A DNA stretch of 64,000 nt, from assembly GCF_030709675.1 (NCBI RefSeq), contig NZ_JAUZQD010000007.1, positions 1 through 64,000 of the forward strand, read 5' to 3'. How positions within the stretch are numbered: position 1 is the stretch's first letter; each line of letters opens with the position of its first letter. The position numbers and the translations under genes are program-made. The notes beneath the pieces were generated by a model. It saw nothing but the letters and a program-made list of their open reading frames with translations. It had not been told where the DNA came from and did no database searches. This stretch comes from Symbioplanes lichenis (lineage in GTDB: Bacteria > Actinomycetota > Actinomycetes > Mycobacteriales > Micromonosporaceae). Below, one piece after another: positions 42,665 to 51,255 of the stretch.

Positions 42665-43398
42665 GCCTGAGCGAGTTCCTTCTGCCGCACGTGCGCGTTC
42701 AGCCCGGCCAGCTCCGGCCGGTCGGCCAGCCACGACGCCAGCGTACGCACGGGCACCGGCCGGTCCCCGAAGTGCGCCACGATCGCCTCGATCAGCCGCC
42801 AGTCGTCCTCGGTGTCCAGCGTCAGGCGCAGGTGCGACAGGTCCGGCTGCAGCGTGAGCCCGAGCACGTTGTAGTCGTACGGGTGCGAGTAGACGTACGA
42901 CGTCACGTGCGTCCGGTGGTGATCGGTCGCCAGCTTGTCGATCTCGCGCAGTACCTCGGTGCGGACGATCTCGACGTCCAGCCCCCGCGGCAGCGTCCGC
43001 GCGATCGACGTGGTCAGGTAGTCGAGGTTCGGGGTCGCCGCGAACACCCCGGTGGCCAGCATGATCAGCTCCGGGTCGAGCAGCGGGCAGTCGGCGGTGA
43101 AGCGGAGCACGGCGTCGGAGTCGTCGTCGCGCTCGTCGAGGACCCGCAGGAAGCGGGTCAGCACGTCGTCGACCGGTCCCCGGTGGACCTCGACGCCGAT
43201 CTTCTCGCACTCGGCCACGACCGCGTCGTCGCGATCCTCGGTGGTGGTGGCGACGACCAGGTCGTCCAGCACGCCCGAGTCGCGGGCCGCGCCGACGACG
43301 CGCTCGAGCACCGTGCGGCCGTGGAGCCGGCGCAGCACCTTGCCGGGCAGGCGGGTGGAGCCCATCCGGGCCTGGACGATTCCCAACGTACGCATCAT
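42661..43398 (-). CDS. SpsF/PseF-like cytidylyltransferase
   Basis: A 245-aa nucleotidyltransferase opening LGIVQARMGSTRLPGKVL, the signature of the SpsF / PseF / CMP-sugar synthetase family, with FTADCPLLDPELI as the substrate/metal loop and LTLDTEDDWRLIE later. It would activate a sugar acid as CMP (or a similar sugar) before transfer. ATG 43398 overlaps the upstream gene's stop and its own stop overlaps pseG-like. SpsF-type members can differ in substrate from true PseF, so the nucleotide and sugar are not certain. Confidence 0.83.
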   Translation of the reverse strand: MMRTLGIVQARMGSTRLPGKVLRRLHGRTVLERVVGAARDSGVLDDLVVATTTEDRDDAVVAECEKIGVEVHRGPVDDVLTRFLRVLDERDDDSDAVLRFTADCPLLDPELIMLATGVFAATPNLDYLTTSIARTLPRGLDVEIVRTEVLREIDKLATDHHRTHVTSYVYSHPYDYNVLGLTLQPDLSHLRLTLDTEDDWRLIEAIVAHFGDRPVPVRTLASWLADRPELAGLNAHVRQKELAQA

Positions 43399-44804
43399 TT
43401 GTCCTTCGGGAAAGCGAGGCGGACGGCCTTCCGGGCGGCGCGGGCGCCGAGCTTGGAGATCCGGTAAGTGGCCTTGCCGCTGAACAGGTCGATCTGGAGC
43501 TGGGCCTTGCGCAGGGCGCCCTCGCGCTTGGCCAGCTCGGCCTCGGTGTGCCGGATGCGCTCGCCCGCGTCGGCCAGTTGTTCCTCGAGCCGGCGTACGC
43601 GCTCCTCGTGCTCGCGCAGCGAATCGGGCGGAGGCAGAGCGTCACCCGACGGCAGCGGACCGGGTTCGAGCCCCGCCGCGGTGCGCAGGATCGCGCTGAG
43701 CGTGTCCACATCACCGGCCGCCGGCCAGGGATGGTCGTAGCCGCCGCCGAGCACCACCGCGGCGAATCGCCGGATGACGTCCGATTCGTCCGGCGCGGCG
43801 AACAGCGGCACGAGCGAAGAGCCGTCGACCAGCACGTTGTCCGCGGTCTGGCCCGGCAGCTGGGTGACCCACGCGCTCAGCAGCCGCCGCAACGCGGGCA
43901 GATCGTGCCGCAGGCAAGCGGCGAGCAACAGCTCTTCCAGCAGCCGCCCGTCCGGCAGCGGCGGCATCGGCCCGTCACCCAGCACCGCCGCCGGCAAGCT
44001 CACCTGCGGAGCCGTGCCCTCGAAGGCCAGCACCAGCCACACGGGCGCCAGTTCCGGGCCCAGCCCGGCCCGGACGGCGGTGGCGGCGAGCCGGCGCGGA
44101 TCGCTGAGCACCGGCTTCGCCGCGTAGGCGGTGGCGACAGCCGAAGCGATCGCCGCGGAGAGCGCCCCGGCCGGCCCGTACCGCAGCCGCGACTCGTCGG
44201 CGATCAGCGTCGGCGCGGCGGGCAGCGGCCAGGCGGTCGCCGACCAGGCCACGGACAGGCCGTTCGCGCCGAGCTGCTCGCGCAGCCGGGCAGGCGTGCC
44301 GGGCCGGGACTCGTCGTATTCGCCGACCGGCTGCCAGTCGGCATCGGTGTGTCCCGCGGTCGCCGTGGTGCGGTCGACCAGGCGGTGCACGCCCAGCTCG
44401 TTCTCCACGGCGAGCAGCAGCGCGCCACCGGGACGCAGGGCGCGGCGCAGGGCCTGCACGCTGCCGGCCCAGTCGTACTGCGGGCTCTCGACCGAGCACA
44501 GCCGCCGGGTGCCGTCGAGGGCGACGACGAGGTCGTACTGATCATCGGGCAGTTTGGCGATGTCGCCGCAGAGCACCGAGACCCCGGTCGCGCTGAGTGC
44601 CTCGGCGTCCGGCTGGCTGCGCACCAGGCACGTCACCTCCGAGTACGCCCGGAGCGCCTCGATGACGTCACCGGAGTGCGGCCCCGCCACGAGCACCCGG
44701 CCGCCCGTCGGCAGCGCACTCATCAGGAAGGAGTAGGCCGGACCACCGGCCGGGTCCGCGTCGGACCAGTCGGCCATCTCGCCGCCCAGCATGCGCACGG
44801 TCAC
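43395..44804 (-). CDS. Class I methyltransferase-like protein with C-terminal coiled coil
   Basis: A 469-aa protein. Residues 1-190 look like an S-adenosylmethionine-type Rossmann domain: ALPTGGRVLVAGPHSGDVIE (glycine loop), VLCGDIAKLPDDQYDLVVAL (acidic loop) and LRPGGALLLAVEN. The middle is Leu/Ala/Pro-rich. Residues 385-440 form a charged coiled coil (LREHEERVRRLEEQLADAGE), and the end is basic (ARKAVRLAFPKDK). The start is GTG 44804, overlapping the upstream stop, and the gene is in the pse-type operon. It may methylate a sugar or act as a coiled-coil scaffold; the glycine loop reads GPHSG rather than the usual GxGxG, so activity is uncertain. Confidence 0.75.
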   Translation of the reverse strand: MTVRMLGGEMADWSDADPAGGPAYSFLMSALPTGGRVLVAGPHSGDVIEALRAYSEVTCLVRSQPDAEALSATGVSVLCGDIAKLPDDQYDLVVALDGTRRLCSVESPQYDWAGSVQALRRALRPGGALLLAVENELGVHRLVDRTTATAGHTDADWQPVGEYDESRPGTPARLREQLGANGLSVAWSATAWPLPAAPTLIADESRLRYGPAGALSAAIASAVATAYAAKPVLSDPRRLAATAVRAGLGPELAPVWLVLAFEGTAPQVSLPAAVLGDGPMPPLPDGRLLEELLLAACLRHDLPALRRLLSAWVTQLPGQTADNVLVDGSSLVPLFAAPDESDVIRRFAAVVLGGGYDHPWPAAGDVDTLSAILRTAAGLEPGPLPSGDALPPPDSLREHEERVRRLEEQLADAGERIRHTEAELAKREGALRKAQLQIDLFSGKATYRISKLGARAARKAVRLAFPKDK

Positions 44805-45607
44805 GCGGCCCATCCCAGGGTCAGGGCCAGCTCGGCCGGCGAGGCGATGATGTCCGCGCCCAGCTCGGCGCGCGCCGAGGCGATCGCCGTCCCCGGCTCG
44901 GGGAACTTGCCGTGCAGCTCCGGCCAGGTCCGGCGGATGCGCTCGGCGATGGTGGTGACCTCGCCACCCAGGTGCATGGGATCTCCGTAGACGGCCGGCT
45001 CGCAGCCCACCGCGGCGCCGTAGAGCACGGCACTGCTCAGCCGGTTGGAGGCCACCCGGCGGTGTCGGCGCAGCTCGGCGAGCTGGTTGTGCAGGAAGCG
45101 CGGGTCGGTGTCGCGCCACATGAAACCGCGGTAGCCGTGGCAGATGACCCGGCCGGCCTGCTCGTAGCGGCGGCGTACCCGGTCGTCGCGGTACTCGTGC
45201 CAGTACAGGCAGAAGGTGACCGGGCCGTCCTCGGTCGCGATGATCTCGTCGATCAGCCGCTGGTGGTCGCCGGCGATGTGCTGACCCTCCCAGCCGTGGA
45301 ACGGGTACCAGATCGTGCCCTCCCGCTGCTCCGGCGCGTCGGGTCCGGCCAGCGCCAGGAGGTAGAGGAAGGGCGCGCCGATCGTCGTGGCGTACCGGCG
45401 GCCCATCGACCACGCCCGCCGCCGGGTCCGCTCGGACCAGACGAAGATGGGCCGCCCCGACACGTACGGCGTCCCGACGCCCAGCCCGTCCACCACGTTC
45501 CAGCCGTGCTGCACGTACCCGTTGATCCGCGGCGGATTCTCGGGGTCGAGCCCGCAGTACTCCGCGAGCACGTGGGCGTGCCCGTAGAAGTGGTTGGCGT
45601 GGTGCAC
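44801..45607 (-). CDS. Unknown protein of the pse-type operon
   Basis: A 268-aa protein of no recognised family, with even distribution of aromatic residues and many His/Trp/Tyr (MHHANHFYGHAHVLAEYCGL, GTIWYPFHGWEGQHIAGDHQ, FCLYWHEYRD). The alternation of strands and helices and the late GAAVGCEPAVYGDPMHLGGE resemble the nucleotide-binding end of capsule or teichoic-type glycosyltransferases (GT-B), but the match is weak. The start is GTG 45607, 4 bp... after the pseC-like stop, and the stop overlaps the next gene, so it is firmly part of the operon and probably acts on the same sugar. Confidence 0.72.
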   Translation of the reverse strand: MHHANHFYGHAHVLAEYCGLDPENPPRINGYVQHGWNVVDGLGVGTPYVSGRPIFVWSERTRRRAWSMGRRYATTIGAPFLYLLALAGPDAPEQREGTIWYPFHGWEGQHIAGDHQRLIDEIIATEDGPVTFCLYWHEYRDDRVRRRYEQAGRVICHGYRGFMWRDTDPRFLHNQLAELRRHRRVASNRLSSAVLYGAAVGCEPAVYGDPMHLGGEVTTIAERIRRTWPELHGKFPEPGTAIASARAELGADIIASPAELALTLGWAA

Positions 45608-45611
45608 TCGG

Positions 45612-46736
45612 TCAGCTCTCCAGCACGGTCCGCAGCGTGTCGACGACGCGGTCCTGGTCGGCGTCGGTCAGGTCGTAGAACAGCGGCAGTGAGATCTCCT
45701 CGGCGTAGAAGGCCTCCGCGTTGGGGCACATGCCGCGCTTGTAGCCGAGGTCCTCGTAGACCGGGTGCCAGTACGCCGGGATGTAGTTGACCTGCACCCC
45801 GATGCCCGCCGCCCGCAGCCGCTCGAACACCTCGCGCCGCCGCCCGCCGAGGACGCGCACCGGGTAGAGGTGGCGCATCGGGTCGACGTACTCGCGGGTG
45901 GTGGGCAGGCGCAGCCCGTCGACGTCGGCCAGCAGCTCGTCGTAGCGCGCGGCGAGGGCCACCCGCCGGGCCTTGAACGCGCCCAGCCGGCGCAGTTGCG
46001 AGCTGCCCAGGGCGGCCAGCACGTCGGGCAGCCGGTAGTTGAGCCCGAACTCGTGGACCTCGTGGAACCACGGGCCCTCGTCCTGGCGCCGCAGCTTCTC
46101 CTTGTCCCGCACCAGGCCGACCGTGCGGAAGACGCGCGCCCGCTCCAGCAGCCCGGAGTCGGTCGACGCGACCGCGCCACCCTCGCCCGTCGTGAGGTTC
46201 TTGGTGGGGAAGAAGGAGTACGTGGTCAGGTCGGCGAGCGTCCCGACCGGCCGGCCCTTGTACGTCGAGCCGATCGCGTGCGCCGCGTCGGCGAGCAGCA
46301 CGGCGTCCGCGCTGTCCGCCACCTTGCGCAGCTCGTCGTACTCGGCGGGGTGCCCGGCGTAGTCCACGGCCGCGATGACCTTGGTCCGCGCGGTGACCGC
46401 CGCCCCGGCCGCGATCGGGTCGAGGTTGACGGTGTCCTCCTCGACGTCCGCGAAGACGACGGTGGCACCGAGCATCGAGGCCGTGCCCGCCGTCGCGTAG
46501 AACGTCATGGGCGTGGTGATGACCTCGTCACCCGGACCGACCCCGGCCGCCGCGTACGCCGTGTGCAGCGCCGCGGTGCCGTTGGTGACCGACACGCACG
46601 GGGCGCCGGCGATCCGCTCGAGGTCGGACTCGAACAGCTCGACCCGCGGGCCCGTCGTCAGCCAGTCGCTGCGCAAGGCGGCCGCGACCGCGTCGATGTC
46701 GTCCTCGGTGACGTTCTGCCGTCCGTACGGCAGCAT
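45612..46736 (-). CDS. pseC: PseC-like PLP aminotransferase (DegT/DnrJ/EryC1 family)
   Basis: A 374-aa aminotransferase converting a UDP-4-keto-6-deoxy-hexosamine to the 4-amino sugar, the step after PseB. Family features are SVTNGTAALHTAYAAAGVGP (cofactor phosphate loop), DAAHAIGS (Asp150 region) and the PLP lysine 179 in SFFPTKNLTTGEGG; VQVNYIPAYWHPVYEDLGY matches PseC. ATG 46736 shares a base with the pseB-like stop (TGATG). An in-frame upstream extension is not used because it lies inside pseB. Confidence 0.9.
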   Translation of the reverse strand: MLPYGRQNVTEDDIDAVAAALRSDWLTTGPRVELFESDLERIAGAPCVSVTNGTAALHTAYAAAGVGPGDEVITTPMTFYATAGTASMLGATVVFADVEEDTVNLDPIAAGAAVTARTKVIAAVDYAGHPAEYDELRKVADSADAVLLADAAHAIGSTYKGRPVGTLADLTTYSFFPTKNLTTGEGGAVASTDSGLLERARVFRTVGLVRDKEKLRRQDEGPWFHEVHEFGLNYRLPDVLAALGSSQLRRLGAFKARRVALAARYDELLADVDGLRLPTTREYVDPMRHLYPVRVLGGRRREVFERLRAAGIGVQVNYIPAYWHPVYEDLGYKRGMCPNAEAFYAEEISLPLFYDLTDADQDRVVDTLRTVLES

Positions 46737-47716
46737 CAGTTGTCCTTGATGAGGTCGCGCATCTCCTCGACCTCGAGCCACAGGTCGTTGTTGTCCGACC
46801 GGTAGTTGAAGCCGTCCGGCACCGGCTCGCCGCCCTCGGGGGTCTTGTAGCCCCAGCTGGCCACGACCGGCTGGACCACGTAACGGTCGGGGAAGCGCAG
46901 GGTGCGGCGGCTGTCGTCGGAGGCGATCATCTCCTCGTGCAGCTTCTCGCCCGGGCGCAGGCCGGCCTCGTGTGTGGGCGCGTCCGGCGCGACGGCCTCG
47001 ACCAGGTCGAGGATGCGCATGCTCGGGATGCGCGGCACGAAGAGCTCGCCGCCCTGCATCACGTCGAACGAGTCGACGACGAACTTGACGGCCTGGTCGA
47101 GGGTGATCCAGAAGCGCGTCATCCGCTTGTCGGTGATCGGCAGGCTCTTGCCCTCGGCGTTGAGCTTGCGGAAGAACGGCACCACCGAGCCGCGGCTGCC
47201 CATCACGTTGCCGTAGCGCACGACCGAGAGGCGGGTCGGGTGCGTGGCGGCGTAGTGGTTGCCCGCGATGACCAGCTTGTCGGCGACGAGCTTGGTCGCG
47301 CCGTAGAGGTTGATCGGGCTCGAGGCCTTGTCCGTGGAGAGCGCGACGACCCGCTGGACGCCGGCGTTGATCGCGGCGTCGACCACGTTCTGTGATCCGT
47401 TGATGTTGGTCGCGATGAACTCGGAGGGGTTGTACTCCGCGGTGTCGACCTGCTTGAGTGCGGCCGCGTGGACGACGTGGTCGACGCCGTGCATGGCCCG
47501 GCCCAGACGCTCCTTGTCCCGGATGTCGCCGAGGAAGAAGCGCAGGCGGGGGTCGTCGCCGAACATCTGGCGGACCTCGTACTGCTTGAGCTCGTCGCGG
47601 CTGAAGACCACGATCCGCTGCGGGTCCAGGTTGGCCAGCGCGTAGCCCAGGAATGCCTTCCCGAACGAACCGGTACCACCGGTGACCAGGATGGACGAAC
47701 CGCTCAACACACTCAT
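46736..47716 (-). CDS. pseB: PseB-like UDP-GlcNAc 4,6-dehydratase (inverting)
   Basis: A 326-aa extended SDR enzyme that converts UDP-N-acetylglucosamine to the 4-keto-6-deoxy-L-arabino product, the first step of pseudaminic acid-type synthesis. LVTGGTGSFGKAFL binds NADP, and STDKASSPINLYGATK carries the catalytic TDK and Y-x-x-x-K; RYGNVMGSRGSV, MTRFWITLDQAV and GEKLHEEMI are PseB signatures. ATG 47716 follows GGGAG and overlaps the stop of a 38-codon upstream ORF (ATGA). It is the first full-size gene of the leftward operon. Confidence 0.94.
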   Translation of the reverse strand: MSVLSGSSILVTGGTGSFGKAFLGYALANLDPQRIVVFSRDELKQYEVRQMFGDDPRLRFFLGDIRDKERLGRAMHGVDHVVHAAALKQVDTAEYNPSEFIATNINGSQNVVDAAINAGVQRVVALSTDKASSPINLYGATKLVADKLVIAGNHYAATHPTRLSVVRYGNVMGSRGSVVPFFRKLNAEGKSLPITDKRMTRFWITLDQAVKFVVDSFDVMQGGELFVPRIPSMRILDLVEAVAPDAPTHEAGLRPGEKLHEEMIASDDSRRTLRFPDRYVVQPVVASWGYKTPEGGEPVPDGFNYRSDNNDLWLEVEEMRDLIKDN

Positions 47717-47829
47717 GAAATTGCTCCCGGGGGTGGGCACGAACCTACGGCACAGCGTCTGAGATTCGGAAGCATAATCACGAGATCCAGCATTTCCAGG
47801 GGCTGCGGAAGATGCCCGTCGCTATTCAT
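47713..47829 (-). CDS. Putative coupled upstream ORF 2 of the pse-type operon (38 aa)
   Basis: A 39-codon frame from ATG 47829 to a TGA that overlaps the pseB start (ATGA at 47716-47713). Its own ATG overlaps the TGA of upstream ORF 1. The peptide starts MNSDGHLPQPLEMLDLVIML and ends CPPPGAIS. The base composition (AT at several third positions) is less gene-like than its neighbours, so it may be a regulatory leader rather than a functional protein. Confidence 0.4.
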   Translation of the reverse strand: MNSDGHLPQPLEMLDLVIMLPNLRRCAVGSCPPPGAIS

Positions 47830-47876
47830 GCCGAGTTCATTTGCGCGTGGTCGTGACGTTGCGGGACCTGCGGCAT
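47826..47876 (-). CDS. Putative upstream ORF 1 of the pse-type operon (16 aa)
   Basis: A 17-codon frame (MPQVPQRHDHAQMNSA) behind a near-perfect ribosome site (AGAGGAGGTCAACC before ATG 47876), far stronger than that of any neighbouring gene. Its TGA overlaps the ATG of upstream ORF 2, which in turn overlaps pseB, giving a chain of coupled starts. Using this site needs a leftward transcript starting upstream of 47890, that is, near or within the divergent acyl-carrier-protein gene. Confidence 0.42.
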   Translation of the reverse strand: MPQVPQRHDHAQMNSA

Positions 47877-47916
47877 GGTTGACCTCCTCTGAACAACCCC
47901 CATTGGAGTCGAACCC

Positions 47917-48162
47917 GTGATCGAGCTGCAGAGACTGCGTGAAGTGTTCCGGACCGCCCTGGACCTGGAGCCGGACGCGCCCGTCGACGATCTGCACTAC
48001 CAGGACAACGAGAAGTGGGACTCGCTCGCGCACATGTCGCTGGTGGCCGCGCTCGAAGATGAATTCTCGGTGATGATCGACACCGATGACGTCATCAACA
48101 TGTCCTCTTTTGCGGAGGCAATGCGAATCCTCGGTAAATACGGGGTGGACTTCAATGAGTGA
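47917..48162 (+). CDS. Acyl carrier protein
   Basis: An 81-aa acyl carrier protein. The phosphopantetheine attachment serine is Ser36 in KWDSLAHMSLV, with an acidic helix on both sides. The start is GTG 47917 behind TTGGAG. It heads a tightly packed operon of a FabG-like reductase, acyl-AMP ligase, LuxE-like and LuxC-like enzymes, and would carry the acyl group they modify. It is a dedicated rather than fatty-acid-synthase carrier, judging by position; the holo-ACP synthase would be encoded elsewhere. Confidence 0.93.
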   Translation: MIELQRLREVFRTALDLEPDAPVDDLHYQDNEKWDSLAHMSLVAALEDEFSVMIDTDDVINMSSFAEAMRILGKYGVDFNE

Positions 48163-48892
48163 GCGGGTGGCGCTGGTTACCGGCGCCTCCCGGGGGATCG
48201 GCTACGCCACGGCGGCCCGGCTCGCCGAGCAGGGCTACGACCTCGTCGTGCACGGGCTGCGGGCCGAGGCGGCCGAGCTTGCCGCCGAGGAGCTCGCCGG
48301 CAAGCACGGCGTCACGGTCGTGCCTACGCACGGTGACGTTGCCGACCCGGCGACGAGCAAGGCGATGATGCGGACGGCGTTCGAGACGTTCAAGCGCCTG
48401 GACGCGCTCGTCGTCAACGCCGGCCTGCACGCGGCGGGCGTGCTCGGGATGACCCCCGACGCGTCGATCGAGCGCCTGTTCGCCGTCAACGCGGCCGGGG
48501 CGGCGTACACCCTGCAGAATGCCGTCCGGTTGCTCGGCCGCGGCACCGACCCGGCCGTGGTGCTGCTCTCCTCGGTGACCGGGGAGCAGGGCATCGCCGG
48601 GCAGGCCGTCTATGCCGCCTCCAAGGCCGCGGTGAGCGGCCTGACGAAGTCGGCCGCCAAGGAGCTCGGACCCCGCGGGATCCGGGTCAACGCCGTGGCG
48701 CCCGGCTTCATCGCCACCGACATGCTGGACACCCTCGACGAGGCCGGCCGGGCCGAGCGCATCGCGGGCACCGCGCTGCGCCGCCTGGGCGAGGCCGGCG
48801 AGGTGGCCGACGTGATCGCATTCCTGCTCTCCGCCCAGGCCCGGTTCGTCACCGGGCAGGTGCTGGGGGTCGACGGAGGAATCTCGCTGTGA
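48155..48892 (+). CDS. FabG-like 3-oxoacyl-ACP reductase (SDR)
   Basis: A 245-aa classical short-chain dehydrogenase: cofactor motif TGASRGIG (residues 9-16), VVNAG (87-90 region), catalytic Ser140, Tyr153 and Lys157 (SSVTGEQ ... YAASKAAV), and the C-terminal GQVLGVDGGISL typical of FabG. ATG 48155 overlaps the ACP gene by 8 bp, a strong sign of coupled translation. Its likely job is reducing a 3-oxoacyl group on the neighbouring ACP to a 3-hydroxyacyl group. Confidence 0.92.
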   Translation: MSERVALVTGASRGIGYATAARLAEQGYDLVVHGLRAEAAELAAEELAGKHGVTVVPTHGDVADPATSKAMMRTAFETFKRLDALVVNAGLHAAGVLGMTPDASIERLFAVNAAGAAYTLQNAVRLLGRGTDPAVVLLSSVTGEQGIAGQAVYAASKAAVSGLTKSAAKELGPRGIRVNAVAPGFIATDMLDTLDEAGRAERIAGTALRRLGEAGEVADVIAFLLSAQARFVTGQVLGVDGGISL

Positions 48893-50220
48893 ATCTGCTC
48901 CAGCCCGGGGCGCGGGTCGTCGACGCCGCGACCGGGGAGTCCCTGGACTCCGCCGACGTCTCGTCCGCGGCGACATACTTCGATTCCCGGCCGCCCGGCG
49001 TGGTGTTCGCGCTGTTCGCGACCACTGTGCCCGCTGTCGCGCGCTATCTCGGCGCGTTGGCGGCCGGGCGGCCGATCGCCTTGCTCGATCCCGGTCTGCA
49101 TGAAGACGCCCTGCACGACTATGTCGCCCGCTTCGAGCCGGCCCTGGTCACCGGCGTCTCCTCGGCGCCGCCCGCGGGTTACACCGCCGACGGGGACGTG
49201 TGGGTCCGCGAAACGCCGGCCGCCCCGGTGCACCCCGATCTCGCGCTGCTGCTCACGACCAGCGGCTCGACGGGCAACCCGAAGCTGGTCCGGCTCAGCC
49301 GCGCCGCGCTGCTCGCGAACACGTCCGGGATCGTGGCCAGCCTCGGGATCACCCCGGACGAGGTCGCCGTGACGACGTTGCCGCTCTTCTACTCGTACGG
49401 GATGTCGGTGCTGAACAGCCATCTGCTGGCCGGCGCCACCGTGGTCCTCGAGCGGGGCGGCCTGCTGCAGCGCGACTTCTGGACCGTCGTCACCGATCAC
49501 AAGGTGACGTCGCTCGCCGCGGTCCCGTACCAGTACGAGATGCTCCGCCGGCTCAAGTTCGACCCGGCCAAGTACCCGGCGCTGCGCACGATGACCCAGG
49601 CCGGCGGGCGGCTGCGCACCGAGCTGGTCACCGACTTCGCGGCGCGCATGGCCACCGTGGGCGGGCGCCTGGTCGTCATGTACGGCCAGACCGAGGCCGG
49701 CCCGCGCATGTCCGCCCTGCCCGCCGACCGGCTCGCCGACAAGCTCGGCTCCGCCGGTCTGCCGTTGCCCGGCGGCTCCTTCACCATCGAGGACGACCAG
49801 GTCGTCTATCGGGGACCCAACGTCATGATGGGGTACGCGTCCACGGCCGCCGATCTGGCCCGCGGCGACGACCAGAACGGCGTCCTGCCCACCGGGGACC
49901 TGGGACATCTGGACGACGAGGGTTTCCTCTTCCTCACCGGTCGCCTCAAACGGATCGGCAAGGTCTTCGGCGTACGCGTGAACCTCGACGACATCGAGAA
50001 GAAGCTGGCCGCGCACGGGGCCGTCGCGGCGGTGGCCGGGGACGACAAGCTGCACGTCTTCGTCGAGGGCGCCGACTCCGCTCTCTCCCGTGCCGTGCGC
50101 GGAGAGCTGGCCGAGTTCCTCGGCACCCACTCGTCGGGGATCGACGTGCGCGGGATCGAGGCCCTGCCGCTGCTGCCGACCGGCAAGATCGACTATCGCT
50201 CGCTGGAGGCCCTGGTATGA
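48889..50220 (+). CDS. Acyl-AMP ligase (ANL superfamily)
   Basis: A 443-aa adenylate-forming enzyme that activates a carboxylic acid with ATP. Core motifs are LLLTTSGSTGNPKLV (A3), VMYGQTEAGPRM (A5), PTGDLGHLDDEGF (A7), GRLKRIGKVFGVRVN (A8) and PTGKIDYRSL with the catalytic Lys (A10). It is shorter than typical acyl-CoA ligases by about 80 residues at the N-terminus. The start is GTG 48889, overlapping the reductase stop, and the stop overlaps the LuxE-like start. It probably loads an acyl group onto the adjacent ACP or onto CoA. Confidence 0.9.
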   Translation: MNLLQPGARVVDAATGESLDSADVSSAATYFDSRPPGVVFALFATTVPAVARYLGALAAGRPIALLDPGLHEDALHDYVARFEPALVTGVSSAPPAGYTADGDVWVRETPAAPVHPDLALLLTTSGSTGNPKLVRLSRAALLANTSGIVASLGITPDEVAVTTLPLFYSYGMSVLNSHLLAGATVVLERGGLLQRDFWTVVTDHKVTSLAAVPYQYEMLRRLKFDPAKYPALRTMTQAGGRLRTELVTDFAARMATVGGRLVVMYGQTEAGPRMSALPADRLADKLGSAGLPLPGGSFTIEDDQVVYRGPNVMMGYASTAADLARGDDQNGVLPTGDLGHLDDEGFLFLTGRLKRIGKVFGVRVNLDDIEKKLAAHGAVAAVAGDDKLHVFVEGADSALSRAVRGELAEFLGTHSSGIDVRGIEALPLLPTGKIDYRSLEALV

Positions 50221-51254
50221 GCGTCTTCACCATGGACGCCGCGACTCGTTCATCCCTGCTGCTCGAGGAACTGTCTTCGCTCACGGACTTCCACCGCTCG
50301 CACTCGGTGGAGTATGACCGCATTTTGACCGCTTCCGGCTTCACCTCCGCCTCATCGGTGGCGGACCTGCCGTGGCTGCCCGTGCGGCTCTTCAAGAACC
50401 TGACGCTGAAGAGCATCCCGGACGACGAGGTCTTCAAGGTCCTCACGTCCAGCGGCACCACGGGCGAGGTCAGCAAGATCTACCTCGACAAGCACGCCGC
50501 CGCCGAGCAGACCCGCCGCCTGGGCGCGACCCTGCAGACCGTGCTCGGCCCGTCCCGGCTGCCGATGATCCTGGTCGACTCGAAGGGCATCCTCAAGGAT
50601 CGCCGCTCGTTCAGCGCGCGGGGGGCCGGGGTGCTCGGCATGGCCACCTTCGGCCGTGACCACGCCTGGGCCCTCGACCCGTCGGGTGCGCCGGACCTCG
50701 AGGCGCTGCGCGGCTTCCTGGCCAAGCACGGGGACAAGCCGTTCCTCATCTTCGGCTTCACGTACCTGGTGTGGCTGCACCTCTACGAGGTCGCGCGGGA
50801 CAACGGGCTCGACCTGAGCAATGGCATCCTGATCCACTCGGGCGGCTGGAAGAAGCTCGTCGACCAGGCCGTGTCGCCCGCGGAGTTCCGGCGCCGGCTC
50901 CAGGCGGACACCGGGCTGACGCACGTGCACAACTACTACGGCATGGTCGAGCAGATCGGGACGATCTTTCTCGAGGGGCCGTCCGGCGGGTCGCTCTACT
51001 GCCCCGACTTCGCCGACGTCATCATCCGCAACCCCACGACGTGGGAGGAACAGCCCGTCGGTGAGCCCGGCCTGATCGAGGTGGTGAGCACGCTGCCGAC
51101 CTCGTACCCGGGGCACATTTTGCTCACCGAGGACCTGGGCGTGCTTGACGGCATCGACGACGGGGACTGGCCGGGGAAGCGCTTCTCCGTGCTGGGCCGG
51201 TTGCCGCGAGCCGAGGCCCGGGGCTGCAGCGACACGTACCGAGAGGCCGCCTGA
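50217..51254 (+). CDS. LuxE-like acyl-protein synthetase
   Basis: A 345-aa ANL-related protein matching the LuxE/acyl-protein synthetase family: LTSSGTTGEVSKIYLDK (nucleotide loop), RGAGVLGMATFGRDHAWAL, HNYYGMVEQIGTIF (A5-like) and LLTEDLGVLDGID at the C-terminus. In luminous bacteria LuxE activates fatty acids and passes the acyl group to LuxC for reduction to an aldehyde. It overlaps the ligase gene by 4 bp (ATGA) and is followed one base later by the LuxC-like gene, so the same two-enzyme relay is likely. No luciferase genes are present. Confidence 0.88.
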   Translation: MSVFTMDAATRSSLLLEELSSLTDFHRSHSVEYDRILTASGFTSASSVADLPWLPVRLFKNLTLKSIPDDEVFKVLTSSGTTGEVSKIYLDKHAAAEQTRRLGATLQTVLGPSRLPMILVDSKGILKDRRSFSARGAGVLGMATFGRDHAWALDPSGAPDLEALRGFLAKHGDKPFLIFGFTYLVWLHLYEVARDNGLDLSNGILIHSGGWKKLVDQAVSPAEFRRRLQADTGLTHVHNYYGMVEQIGTIFLEGPSGGSLYCPDFADVIIRNPTTWEEQPVGEPGLIEVVSTLPTSYPGHILLTEDLGVLDGIDDGDWPGKRFSVLGRLPRAEARGCSDTYREAA

Positions 51255-51255
51255 C

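Noticed and set aside
47900..47916. tRNA-like T-loop (GGTTCGACTCC on the minus strand)
   Set aside because: No anticodon arm, D arm or acceptor stem can be built around it; it coincides with the ACP ribosome-site region.
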